Positions 7,529 through 14,648 of a stretch of DNA of 33,319 nucleotides are shown one piece after another. The translations under genes were made by a program, and so were the position numbers. This DNA comes from Actinobacteria bacterium HGW-Actinobacteria-1. GTDB taxonomy: Bacteria; Actinomycetota; Coriobacteriia; Anaerosomatales; Anaerosomataceae. The DNA is taken from positions 1-33,319 of the forward strand of contig PHFB01000017.1 in NCBI GenBank assembly GCA_002841355.1, in the 5' to 3' direction. The notes below the pieces were generated by a model. That model was not told the origin of the DNA, made no database searches, and saw only the letters and a list, made by a program, of their open reading frames with translations. Within the stretch, counting starts at the first letter, position 1; each line of letters starts with the position of its first letter.

Positions 7529-8539
7529 GTGAGCGCACGCGAGGCGTGGTCACGGTCGCGACTATCGCGCATCGCCATGATCGCCGGCGTTCTGGTGGTG
7601 CTCGTGAGCGCCGTCGCGGTGATCGTGCCGCTCGTGCAGACATCAACGCCCGAGTTCTTCTCACGCTACCACCTGCTCAATCGGCGGTACGTGAACCTGG
7701 GCAACTCGGCACACGAGGGCATCGGCTGTCGCGCGTGCCATGAGACCGATGCGCTCAGAAACGGCGTCGCGCTCATCGGCGATTACTACGCGAGCTTCGT
7801 GAAGACCGGCCCCACGCCGCAGTACTTCACGTTCTCGCCGCCGCGCAACGAAGCGTGCCTGAACTGCCACCGCGACGACTGGAGCTCGGATGCCACGCGC
7901 ACGGCGCGTATCCCGCATCCCGCTCACGAGCGCGTCTCCACCGAGACGCGCACCTGCGTCGAGTGCCACAAGTGGACGGCGCACTTCGAGACGTACATGG
8001 ACAAGCACAAGCAGATGCCGTTCTCGGGCGTTTGCGTCGCGTATGGCTGCCATGTGGGCACCAAGACGACCGAGCAGTGCTTCGACTGCCACCACGTGTT
8101 GCACGAGAGCGCCGACCAGTGGAAGACAGCGCATGTGGCCGTCGTCCAGAAGGTGGGTCAGAACGGGTGCCTCGAGTCGTGCCACACCGTCGCGCAGTGC
8201 CAGCAGTGCCACACGACGGGCACGGTACCCAAGTTCACCGGGCTCACGATCGAGATCGGCATGAAGTCGATCGAGGCGTTGCATGTGAAGCCAGACTGGA
8301 CGAAGACGTATCACGGCGCCGAGGCGCTCAAGTCGCGCGAGCGGTGTCTGTTGTGCCATCAGTCGGAGGGCGAGTGCCAGGAGTGTCACCTGCAGCGACC
8401 TGAGTTCCACGGGTCAACAGACACATGGATCGGCAGACACAAGAACTTCACGAAGCGCGTTGACGATCCGCGATGCCTTGAGTGTCACGAAAAAGCCTCC
8501 TGCACGGACTGTCACGACCAGTTCAAGGAGATGAAGTAG
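7529..8539 (+). CDS. Membrane-anchored undecaheme-type cytochrome c
   Basis: The chosen start is GTG 7529, seven bases after the NrfD stop; upstream in-frame codons lie inside the NrfD gene. The 336-residue protein has one N-terminal hydrophobic helix (about 14-37) without a clear cleavage site, so it is probably anchored with its heme domain outside. I count nine CXXCH sites (CRACH, CLNCH, CVECH, CFDCH, CQQCH, CLLCH, CQECH, CLECH, CTDCH). There is also one CX4CH (CVAYGCH) and one CX3CH (CLESCH), giving up to 11 hemes. The last CX4CH shares the C-x-A-x-G-C-H pattern with the first cytochrome of the cluster. Many extra histidines could be sixth ligands. The gene directly abuts the next cytochrome gene. 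Role inferred: electron wire in the periplasm or cell wall. Confidence 0.9.
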   Translation: MSAREAWSRSRLSRIAMIAGVLVVLVSAVAVIVPLVQTSTPEFFSRYHLLNRRYVNLGNSAHEGIGCRACHETDALRNGVALIGDYYASFVKTGPTPQYFTFSPPRNEACLNCHRDDWSSDATRTARIPHPAHERVSTETRTCVECHKWTAHFETYMDKHKQMPFSGVCVAYGCHVGTKTTEQCFDCHHVLHESADQWKTAHVAVVQKVGQNGCLESCHTVAQCQQCHTTGTVPKFTGLTIEIGMKSIEALHVKPDWTKTYHGAEALKSRERCLLCHQSEGECQECHLQRPEFHGSTDTWIGRHKNFTKRVDDPRCLECHEKASCTDCHDQFKEMK

Positions 8540-9310
8540 GTGCGTCGTCGCCCGCTCATGTGGGCGCTCGCCGGCCTCGCGATCGTGGTGATCGTAGCGG
8601 TCGGATTGCCCGTGTTCTCCGTGCTGCAGCCCGACTACTACCGCCGCTATCCGGCGCTCGGGCCGAGGATGGATCACTGGACGACGTCGACACACTCCCG
8701 GATCGCGTGCGGAGCGTGTCATATCGAGCCGGGCGTGCAGGGCTTCGTGTCATTCTCGGTTCGCGCGATCCCGGCGTTCTACTCCCAGCTGATATCGGGT
8801 CCTGATACGACCAACCTGCTCCAGTCGCCCTCCCGGGCCGCATGCCAGAAGTGCCACACCACATACCGGGCAGTCGCGCCAAGCGGCGACCTGCTCATTC
8901 CACACAAGGCGCATGTCGAGGTCCTCAAGATGGAGTGCACCGCATGCCACAAAGACCTCGTGCACTCGCTCAACAAGGACGGCTTCAACCGGCCGACGAT
9001 GCAGACTTGCCTCACGTGCCATGACGGCGACAAGGCGACCGCCGATTGCGTGAAGTGCCATACCCGCAAGGAGACGCCGGCCACCCACAAGCAGGCGAAT
9101 TGGCTCCAGGTGCACGGCACGGCAGCCGCGTCACAGGATTGCGCGCAATGCCACGACTGGACGCCCGGCTACTGCGCCGAGTGCCACGAGAAGCGGCCCG
9201 CGTCGCATATCGGCAACTGGAAGAAGGCCCATGCCGCGCCAGCCAGAGAACGCGGTGACGGCTGCCTGGTGTGTCATGGCGGCGAGGAGTTCTGCAAGAC
9301 ATGCCACTAA
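8540..9310 (+). CDS. Membrane-anchored nonaheme cytochrome c, paralogue 1
   Basis: It starts with GTG immediately after the stop of the undecaheme gene. The 256 residues comprise an N-terminal anchor helix (about 8-28) and nine CXXCH sites: CGACH, CQKCH, CTACH, CLTCH, CVKCH, CAQCH, CAECH, CLVCH and CKTCH. The last heme-ligand histidine is the final residue before the stop. The heme spacing and shared segments (SGDLLIPHKAHVEVLKM, CLTCHDGDKA) show it is a close paralogue of the next gene. The first part (PDYYRRYPALGPRMDHWTTSTHSRIACGACH) resembles NapC/NirT-like quinol-cytochrome anchors in overall layout. The next gene begins inside its last codons. It is assigned to the electron-transfer chain of this operon by context. 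Confidence 0.9.
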   Translation: MRRRPLMWALAGLAIVVIVAVGLPVFSVLQPDYYRRYPALGPRMDHWTTSTHSRIACGACHIEPGVQGFVSFSVRAIPAFYSQLISGPDTTNLLQSPSRAACQKCHTTYRAVAPSGDLLIPHKAHVEVLKMECTACHKDLVHSLNKDGFNRPTMQTCLTCHDGDKATADCVKCHTRKETPATHKQANWLQVHGTAAASQDCAQCHDWTPGYCAECHEKRPASHIGNWKKAHAAPARERGDGCLVCHGGEEFCKTCH

Positions 9311-10149
9311 GAGCTGACAAGAAGCCGCTTCTGGATCCGCGCCGCCGGCGCACGCTGCTGCGCGCGGGCCTTGTCGTACTGGCCATCCTCGTTCTGCTGG
9401 TCCTGCCTGGCTATCTCGCCAGCCGTCCGGGGTTCTTCTCGAAGTACCCAGTCCTGGCCGAGAAGTACGGCCCCTGGTCGAAGTCCACACATGCCGAGGC
9501 GGGCTGCGAGACGTGCCACGTCCCGCCCACGTTCGCGGCGCGCACGGCGTATCGCGTGCGGATGATCGGGACGTCGTACGCCTCCCTCGTTTCGCGCTCA
9601 AAAGCGCCGGACGTCTTCAAGACGCCCACGAACGACGCCTGCCTTGTCTGCCATAGCGACCTTCGGTCGGTGTCGCCCGCCGGCGATTTGCAGATTCCGC
9701 ATCGGGCGCACGTGACCGTGCTCAAGATGAAGTGCGTCGAGTGCCATGACTTCCTAGTGCACGAGGTGAGTCCTGAAGGGAAGCACACGCCGCCGATGGT
9801 GGGGTGCCTGACCTGCCATGACGGCGACAAGGCCAAGAATGCCTGTACCGCCTGCCACACCGAGAAGGCGGCACCCGAGACGCACAGCAAGGCCGACTGG
9901 CTGGTCCTGCACGGCGGCCATCGTGACGACGCGGAGTGTGCGACGTGCCACAAGTGGAAGGCGGACTGGTGCGCCGATTGTCACGCACAGCGCCCGCCCT
10001 CGCACGTCACAGACTGGCGCGCGACACACGGCGCCGCCATCGCGAAGCATCGCAGCTGCGAAGCGTGTCACGAGGCGCCATTCTGCGTTCGCTGCCACGG
10101 CGAGGTGCCTTCGCTCAACTTCAATGCGGCGCTCAAGGTCGTGAAGTAG
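9301..10149 (+). CDS. Membrane-anchored nonaheme cytochrome c, paralogue 2
   Basis: ATG 9301 lies within the final CXXCH codons of the preceding gene, a 10-base overlap, with GAGGAG 11 bases upstream. The product has 282 residues, an N-terminal basic segment, an anchor helix (about 20-41) and nine CXXCH sites: CETCH, CLVCH, CVECH, CLTCH, CTACH, CATCH, CADCH, CEACH and CVRCH. Conserved blocks such as AGDLQIPHRAHVTVLKMKC and CLTCHDGDKA match the upstream paralogue at equivalent places, so the pair arose by tandem duplication. It differs by a longer N terminus and a 17-residue C-terminal extension past the last heme. Probably a second anchored carrier in the same chain. Confidence 0.9.
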   Translation: MPLRADKKPLLDPRRRRTLLRAGLVVLAILVLLVLPGYLASRPGFFSKYPVLAEKYGPWSKSTHAEAGCETCHVPPTFAARTAYRVRMIGTSYASLVSRSKAPDVFKTPTNDACLVCHSDLRSVSPAGDLQIPHRAHVTVLKMKCVECHDFLVHEVSPEGKHTPPMVGCLTCHDGDKAKNACTACHTEKAAPETHSKADWLVLHGGHRDDAECATCHKWKADWCADCHAQRPPSHVTDWRATHGAAIAKHRSCEACHEAPFCVRCHGEVPSLNFNAALKVVK

Positions 10150-11115
10150 ATGGTCGCTGTTGGTCGCAAACGCCTGCTCATCGCCGCTGCGATCGTGCTC
10201 GGCGTTCTGCTGCTGGCCGTCGCGCTCGATCTTGGCACGGCATCGCCGGGTGCGTGCACCGCATGTCACGAGATGACGTCGCGAGCGGGGTCGTGGGAGC
10301 GCTCGGCACACGTCACCGTTGCCTGCGTGAAGTGCCACGAAGCGCCGCACGCCTGGTATGCCCTTCCCGCTCGTCTCGTCGACCGGGGGAAGCTCTTCGC
10401 GCGGGATATCGGCGCGCACATCTCGGGCGACTACCCCGCGCAGGTCGAGACCCGCTCGGCAGATGTGGCGCCGGTGGCCGACGCCGTCTGCCTGCAGTGC
10501 CACAGTCCGAACCGGACGGCCACCTCGGGATACCGGATCCTCATCGATCACGCCGAGCACGCTAAGCGCAACGGCTCATGCGTGTCGTGCCATGTGCGAA
10601 CTGCACATCCCGAGGAAACGCGCGGAACCGCGCTCACCCTCATGGCGCAGTGCTTCACGTGCCATGGAACCGCCGAGAAGCCAGACGCCTCCGCGAAATG
10701 CGCCGTCTGCCACCCGTCAGGGTACGAGCTGGTGCCCGCCTCGCATGCGGGAGCGGAATGGAAGGATGGACGCCACGGGGACATCGCTCTGGCGGACGTG
10801 AAGCTCTGCAGCATGTGCCATGAGAAGCGGCTGTGCGATGACTGTCACGGCGTCGAGATGCCGCATCCCACCGGCTGGACCGAGGGTCCCACAAGCCATG
10901 CCGCGGTCGCCAAGGTCGACACCAAGGTCTGCTCGCGCTGCCACAGCGGCAAGCCCGACATGTGCACGATGTGCCACCACGCCGAGTACGATCCCAAGCA
11001 GGGCGCGTGGCTCGATCAGCATGGGAAACAGGTGGACAAGGGCGGCGCCGCGCACTGCATCACCTGCCACGGACCGCTCTACTGCGTGAATTGCCACATC
11101 CGCGCCGAGAAGTAG
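10150..11115 (+). CDS. Membrane-anchored dodecaheme cytochrome c, NapC-like N terminus
   Basis: The ATG directly follows the preceding stop. The 321-residue product has an anchor helix (about 8-27) followed by a NapC/NirT-like beginning: ACTACHEM, then SWERSAHVTVACVKCHEAP with the typical first two hemes close to the membrane. Ten more CXXCH sites follow (CLQCH, CVSCH, CFTCH, CAVCH, CSMCH, CDDCH, CSRCH, CTMCH, CITCH, CVNCH), so 12 in all, with no catalytic CXXCK-type site. NapC-type modules take electrons from menaquinol and pass them to soluble partners, so this protein could be an independent quinol entry point or the terminal wire. It is the last gene of the cluster; no clear terminator follows before tRNA-Val. 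Confidence 0.9.
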   Translation: MVAVGRKRLLIAAAIVLGVLLLAVALDLGTASPGACTACHEMTSRAGSWERSAHVTVACVKCHEAPHAWYALPARLVDRGKLFARDIGAHISGDYPAQVETRSADVAPVADAVCLQCHSPNRTATSGYRILIDHAEHAKRNGSCVSCHVRTAHPEETRGTALTLMAQCFTCHGTAEKPDASAKCAVCHPSGYELVPASHAGAEWKDGRHGDIALADVKLCSMCHEKRLCDDCHGVEMPHPTGWTEGPTSHAAVAKVDTKVCSRCHSGKPDMCTMCHHAEYDPKQGAWLDQHGKQVDKGGAAHCITCHGPLYCVNCHIRAEK

Positions 11116-11131
11116 CGTCGCAAGCTTCGAC

Positions 11132-11160
11132 TTCGACGAACCAGCCTGGTGCGGTATCAT
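11132..11160 (+). promoter_or_regulatory. Possible promoter of tRNA-Val
   Basis: TTCGAC (11132-11137) and TATCAT (11155-11160) are 17 bases apart, 22 bases before the tRNA. The -10 is good, the -35 is weak. It lies directly after the cytochrome operon. Confidence 0.4.
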
Positions 11161-11182
11161 GTGGCACTACGCGACGCGAGAT

Positions 11183-11257
11183 GGGCGATTAACTCAGCGG
11201 GAGAGTGCCTCCTTTACACGGAGGAAGTCGGGGGTTCGAATCCCTCATCGCCCACCA
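11183..11257 (+). tRNA. tRNA-Val (anticodon TAC)
   Basis: The acceptor stem pairs GGGCGAT with ATCGCCC perfectly. The anticodon stem CCTCC/GGAGG encloses the loop TTTACAC, giving anticodon TAC (valine). The T loop is GGGGGTTCGAATCCCTC, and CCA is encoded (11255-11257). It stands 67 bases after the cytochrome operon and 23 bases before the next coding region. Confidence 0.97.
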
Positions 11258-11280
11258 CCGCGACCCGACGGAGGTGTGAC

Positions 11281-11985
11281 GTGCTGCCGATAGTGTTGGG
11301 ACTTCTCGGCTTCGTCATCTTCGTGCTCCTCGCGTCCCTCCGCGACCGCATCGGCTGGGGCTACCTGCTTTCAAGCCGGGTGGACGATGTCGCCGAGGCG
11401 CGTCTCATGGAATCGCTGCTCGGCATGCCTGTGGTGTACTTCTTCGCTGCGCTGTCGGCGGGGATTGGCGTGGTCGTGTCGATGCATTGGGCGGCCGCCA
11501 TCGCACGCGCCGCCGTTGGCATCGCGCTGGCCACCTTCCTGCTCGGCACGATGTGGGACATGCGTCGCCGCCGAGGAACGCTTGCGGTCTATATTCAGCT
11601 CCGACGTGAGGAGCTGAGCTATCACCCCACGGGCGATGTCATCGAGATCCCGAAACTCATGTTCGTGACGCTCAACGAGCCGAGTCCCGTGATCTGGCTG
11701 CTTGGCGCTGCCGCACTCATCGTGAGAGCGGTTGCCGAGTTCCCGCACGAGGGCTGGTGGGGTGTCCTTCCGCTGGTCGCTCTTGCAGCGGTCGCCGTCT
11801 ACGCCTGGAACCGCCAGCGTCACAGTGTGTGGGAGCCGCTGGCGCGGCAGCTTCGGAAGGCATCGTTCAAAGACGGCGGACACCTTCTCGTGCACCTGCA
11901 GGATGCGCTTGATGCGGACCCCGAAGTGATACTCGTGCGCCGCGCGGCAGACGCCATGGTCGCTCGCATTGTGAGCGGCGTCTAG
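11281..11985 (+). CDS. Hypothetical membrane protein
   Basis: Start GTG 11281 is chosen because GGAGGT lies five bases upstream; longer in-frame starts run into the tRNA. The 234-residue protein has four or five hydrophobic segments: about 2-19, 50-66 and 70-91 early, then 137-152 and 162-178. Between them is a basic stretch (MRRRRGTLAVYIQLRREEL) and a soluble loop. The last 50 residues are soluble with a leucine-rich helix (GGHLLVHLQDALD). No motif is recognised. Its closeness to tRNA-Val suggests co-transcription with it. No function is proposed. Confidence 0.75.
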   Translation: MLPIVLGLLGFVIFVLLASLRDRIGWGYLLSSRVDDVAEARLMESLLGMPVVYFFAALSAGIGVVVSMHWAAAIARAAVGIALATFLLGTMWDMRRRRGTLAVYIQLRREELSYHPTGDVIEIPKLMFVTLNEPSPVIWLLGAAALIVRAVAEFPHEGWWGVLPLVALAAVAVYAWNRQRHSVWEPLARQLRKASFKDGGHLLVHLQDALDADPEVILVRRAADAMVARIVSGV

Positions 11986-12016
11986 GCCCGCTACCTGGTC
12001 GAATCGCGAAGACAGC

Positions 12017-12045
12017 CTCAGCAGAACTCAGGCTTCCTCAGGCTT
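12017..12045. repeat. Three CTCAG repeats at exact 10-base intervals
   Basis: CTCAG occurs at 12017, 12027 and 12037. The last two copies extend to CTCAGGCTT (12027-12035 and 12037-12045). A matching inverted copy (CCTGAGTT, 12084-12091) pairs with AACTCAGG at 12025-12032. The array sits just upstream of the 130-residue gene, one helical turn apart, as in operator arrays. Confidence 0.5.
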
Positions 12046-12106
12046 AGAGGAGGTCGCCTTGAGCCGACGAATCTCGTGGGCACCCTGAGTTTTGCGGAGG
12101 TAGCAC

Positions 12107-12499
12107 ATGATCGAGAGCTCGGCTCGTAAATCATCCGACGAATCGCTTGGCATGCGGGTCTTTGAGGTCAGCAAGCAGCGCGCGGTCGAACGGTGCATCT
12201 CACGGTGGCGCAACGGCCTGAGGGCCGATTGGATGCTGCTCTCCCAGGACGACATCGCTAATCTGCGGTGGATCGCCGGTGAGGTGTGGGCGGCCAAAAC
12301 GCGCGAAGAGTGGGACAGCCTGCACTTCAGCAAGGTCGACCTGCAGCACACCCGCGTCGTTGTTGCGCATGCCGACCGTCTGCGCCGCCACCGCGTCAAC
12401 CACGCCCAGACGCTCAACGCAGTAGTCGACATCCTGCACACCGCGCGGGAGGCGACCTACGCCGCCGAGCGCGGCGGCGAGGACCAGCTTCCCTGCTAA
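12107..12499 (+). CDS. Hypothetical soluble protein
   Basis: 130 residues, ATG with GGAGGT seven bases upstream. The protein is rich in charged and aromatic residues (WMLLSQDDIANLRWIAGEVW, EEWDSLHF), predicted mostly helical, with no signal peptide or membrane segment. I do not recognise the family. A CTCAG repeat array lies directly upstream and an inverted repeat follows the stop, so it looks like a separate transcription unit. No function is proposed. Confidence 0.65.
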   Translation: MIESSARKSSDESLGMRVFEVSKQRAVERCISRWRNGLRADWMLLSQDDIANLRWIAGEVWAAKTREEWDSLHFSKVDLQHTRVVVAHADRLRRHRVNHAQTLNAVVDILHTAREATYAAERGGEDQLPC

Positions 12500-12510
12500 C
12501 GCCGAGGCGC

Positions 12511-12539
12511 TGAGCCGCTGCTCATTGTGATGCGGCTCA
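12511..12539. terminator. Possible hairpin terminator after the 130-residue gene
   Basis: TGAGCCGC (12511-12518) pairs with GCGGCTCA (12532-12539) over a 13-base loop, 12 bases after the stop. There is no U tract, so this could equally be a leader hairpin of the surface-protein gene. A second small hairpin (CACCC/GGGTG, 12585-12597) follows. Confidence 0.4.
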
Positions 12540-12622
12540 TACTGCGTCGCGCTACTCCGGCCGACAATGCATCCACGGGGGTTACACCCTACGGGTGATC
12601 ATCGTTGGGAGGCGGTGCGACC

Positions 12623-14590
12623 ATGTCGTTCTCGTTCAGATCGAAACTGCGGCCGCTTGTAGCGGTCGTGGTGCTCGGAATGCTGTTCTCGGTTGTCTGT
12701 GCGCCGTTCGCTCAGGCGTGCACTCCACCTGAGGCACCGTTCAACATCGAGCTCAGCGCGACGTTCGCTGAAGGTACCGGATCGCTCGACATCGCGATCG
12801 GTCCGGGGTACCTCTACGCTGCCGATGCCGCAGGACTCTCGATCTACGACGTTGCGGATCCCGGCATGCCAGCTCTTACTGGATCGATCGGCCTACCCTC
12901 TCCCGGAATCGCCGTCGGCTTCGAGCAGGCGACTGGCCTGGTGTACGTACTTGGGGAGAGCCACGTTGTGTACTGCGTCGATGTCAGCGATCCCTCGGCA
13001 CCGGTCGTAGCCGGCTCCTTCGACCCCGCCGAGCCGACCCATGGTCTTGCTGTAGCTGGATCCAGGGTCTTCCTGGCCGCGAACAGCGGGTTGCGTATCG
13101 TCGACTTCGCGACGCCGGCATCGCCCGTGGAGCTGAATGGTTTCGATACCTCGGCGCCGGCGTACGCGGTGGAGGTTGTGGGCGATACGGCGTACGTCGC
13201 AACGCACTACACCGATCTCGCGCCGACGACGTACGTTCCGACGTGCTACGACACCACCGTCTTCGCCCTCGACGTCAGCGGAGTCACGCCAACGCAGTCT
13301 GATTCGCACGTCGTTCCGTACGGCGTGCCCAGCCTTGCGTCATCTGGTGACGGCTCGCTGCTCTTCGTCGCGTGCGATACGGGAGACGGCTCGTACCTGA
13401 AGGTGTTCGATATCTCCGACCCGTCGTACCTGTGCTTCGTCACAGCGCTTGACGCTGGCGAGGGGGGCGGTCTCGACGTTGCCTCCCTGGGGACGAGTGC
13501 CTTCGTCTCAGGCAGCCTCGCCACGCGGATGTTCGATGCGAGCCAGGTCGACCTCACGTACATGTCCGGATACAACCCGGTAGGAACCGTGAAGCTTGCT
13601 GCAATCGATGGCTGGCTCTTCGCCACCACCGCCGAGGGTGCGCTTCTGAGCTTCCAGCTCACCGATACATCAAGCCGATCGTTTGGTGCGAACCGCTACG
13701 ATACGGCGGTTGATGTCTGCCGCAGTTTCGCGAGCGCCCCATACGTGGTCGTGACGACCGGGATGAACTACCCGGACGCACTTGCCGGCGCGACGCTGGC
13801 GTATGCACTCGACGCCCCGATACTGCTCGCGGGCGGCAATGGTCTCTCGGCAGCAGCGCTTGCGGAGGTCGAGCGCCTTGGCGCCGATCATGCGATTCTG
13901 CTTGGTGGCAAGAACGTCGTTCCCGACGCGGTGAAATCGCAGCTTGCTGGTGTCGGGGTCCCGCTTGCGAACATCGAGCGCATAGGTGGCGTCGACCGGT
14001 ACGACACAGCTCGGCTCGTGGCCGTTCGGGTGCGCGCCGTGCTCGGCGGCGGGCCGGTGAGCACCGCATTCATCGCAACCGGCGCGAACTTCCCGGATGC
14101 GCTCGCGGCAGCAGGTGTGGCCGCCAAGCTCGGCGCGCCGGTCCTGCTCGTGAAGCCGACATCGGTGCCGGCAGCGACCGCTTCGGCGCTCACAGCGCTT
14201 GGTGTGACCGATACGATTGTGCTGGGATCCTCGGCCGCCGTGTCCGACCCGGTGATGGCATCGCTACCTTCGCCGCAGCGCATCGGTGGCGATGACCGCT
14301 ACGAGACCGCGCGGATGGTCGCCGACTGGTCCATCGACGGCTCCGGCGCCGGTTTCGTGCCGCAGGAGGTCGTCGTGGCAACGGGGCAGACGTTCCCCGA
14401 CGCGTTGGCGTCTGGCGTCTACGCGGCTATGAGCGACGCCCCCACGGTGCTGGTGAACGGGGACGTTCCCGATCCCACCAATGGCTTCGTCACCACACGG
14501 AAGGCGCAGATCGAGCGGTTCACGGTTATCGGCAGTACGGCGGCGGTCTCCACAGATGTGGAGCGGGTGCTTGTCGGGCTGCTGCGCTAG
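12623..14590 (+). CDS. Secreted beta-propeller protein with three CWB2 cell-wall-binding repeats
   Basis: ATG 12623 is chosen for GGGAGG ten bases upstream and a good signal peptide (about residues 1-32, ending FAQA). Residues about 45-345 contain LVIVD-like propeller repeats, short strands with patterns such as YLYAADAAGLSIYDVADP and VVYCVDVSDPSAPVVAGSF. Three CWB2 (cell wall binding repeat 2) domains follow, starting near residues 353, 452 and 552. Each has an RxGGxDRYxTA-like opening (FGANRYDTAVDV, IGGVDRYDTARLV, IGGDDRYETARMV), an ATGxNFPDALA core and a VLGxxxAVS segment. In clostridial relatives CWB2 triplets bind anionic cell-wall polymer. The same propeller-plus-CWB2 combination recurs in the giant protein at 18674. 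The propeller's ligand is unknown. Confidence 0.92.
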   Translation: MSFSFRSKLRPLVAVVVLGMLFSVVCAPFAQACTPPEAPFNIELSATFAEGTGSLDIAIGPGYLYAADAAGLSIYDVADPGMPALTGSIGLPSPGIAVGFEQATGLVYVLGESHVVYCVDVSDPSAPVVAGSFDPAEPTHGLAVAGSRVFLAANSGLRIVDFATPASPVELNGFDTSAPAYAVEVVGDTAYVATHYTDLAPTTYVPTCYDTTVFALDVSGVTPTQSDSHVVPYGVPSLASSGDGSLLFVACDTGDGSYLKVFDISDPSYLCFVTALDAGEGGGLDVASLGTSAFVSGSLATRMFDASQVDLTYMSGYNPVGTVKLAAIDGWLFATTAEGALLSFQLTDTSSRSFGANRYDTAVDVCRSFASAPYVVVTTGMNYPDALAGATLAYALDAPILLAGGNGLSAAALAEVERLGADHAILLGGKNVVPDAVKSQLAGVGVPLANIERIGGVDRYDTARLVAVRVRAVLGGGPVSTAFIATGANFPDALAAAGVAAKLGAPVLLVKPTSVPAATASALTALGVTDTIVLGSSAAVSDPVMASLPSPQRIGGDDRYETARMVADWSIDGSGAGFVPQEVVVATGQTFPDALASGVYAAMSDAPTVLVNGDVPDPTNGFVTTRKAQIERFTVIGSTAAVSTDVERVLVGLLR

Positions 14591-14612
14591 GCCGATCTTG
14601 CGCAGAAGAAGA

Positions 14613-14634
14613 GCGGGGCCCCTCGGGGCCCCGC
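14613..14634. terminator. Bidirectional terminator between convergent genes
   Basis: A 9-bp GC stem (GCGGGGCCC / GGGCCCCGC) with a CTCG loop lies between the CWB2 gene and the convergent transporter gene. On the plus strand it is followed by CTGGTTTT. On the minus strand it is followed by TCTTCTTC. Confidence 0.8.
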
Positions 14635-14648
14635 CTGGTTTTGCGAGA

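Noticed and set aside
8540-10149. A sequencing or assembly artefact explaining the two similar cytochrome genes.
   Set aside because: The copies differ at many positions and in their N and C termini, so this is a true paralogous pair.
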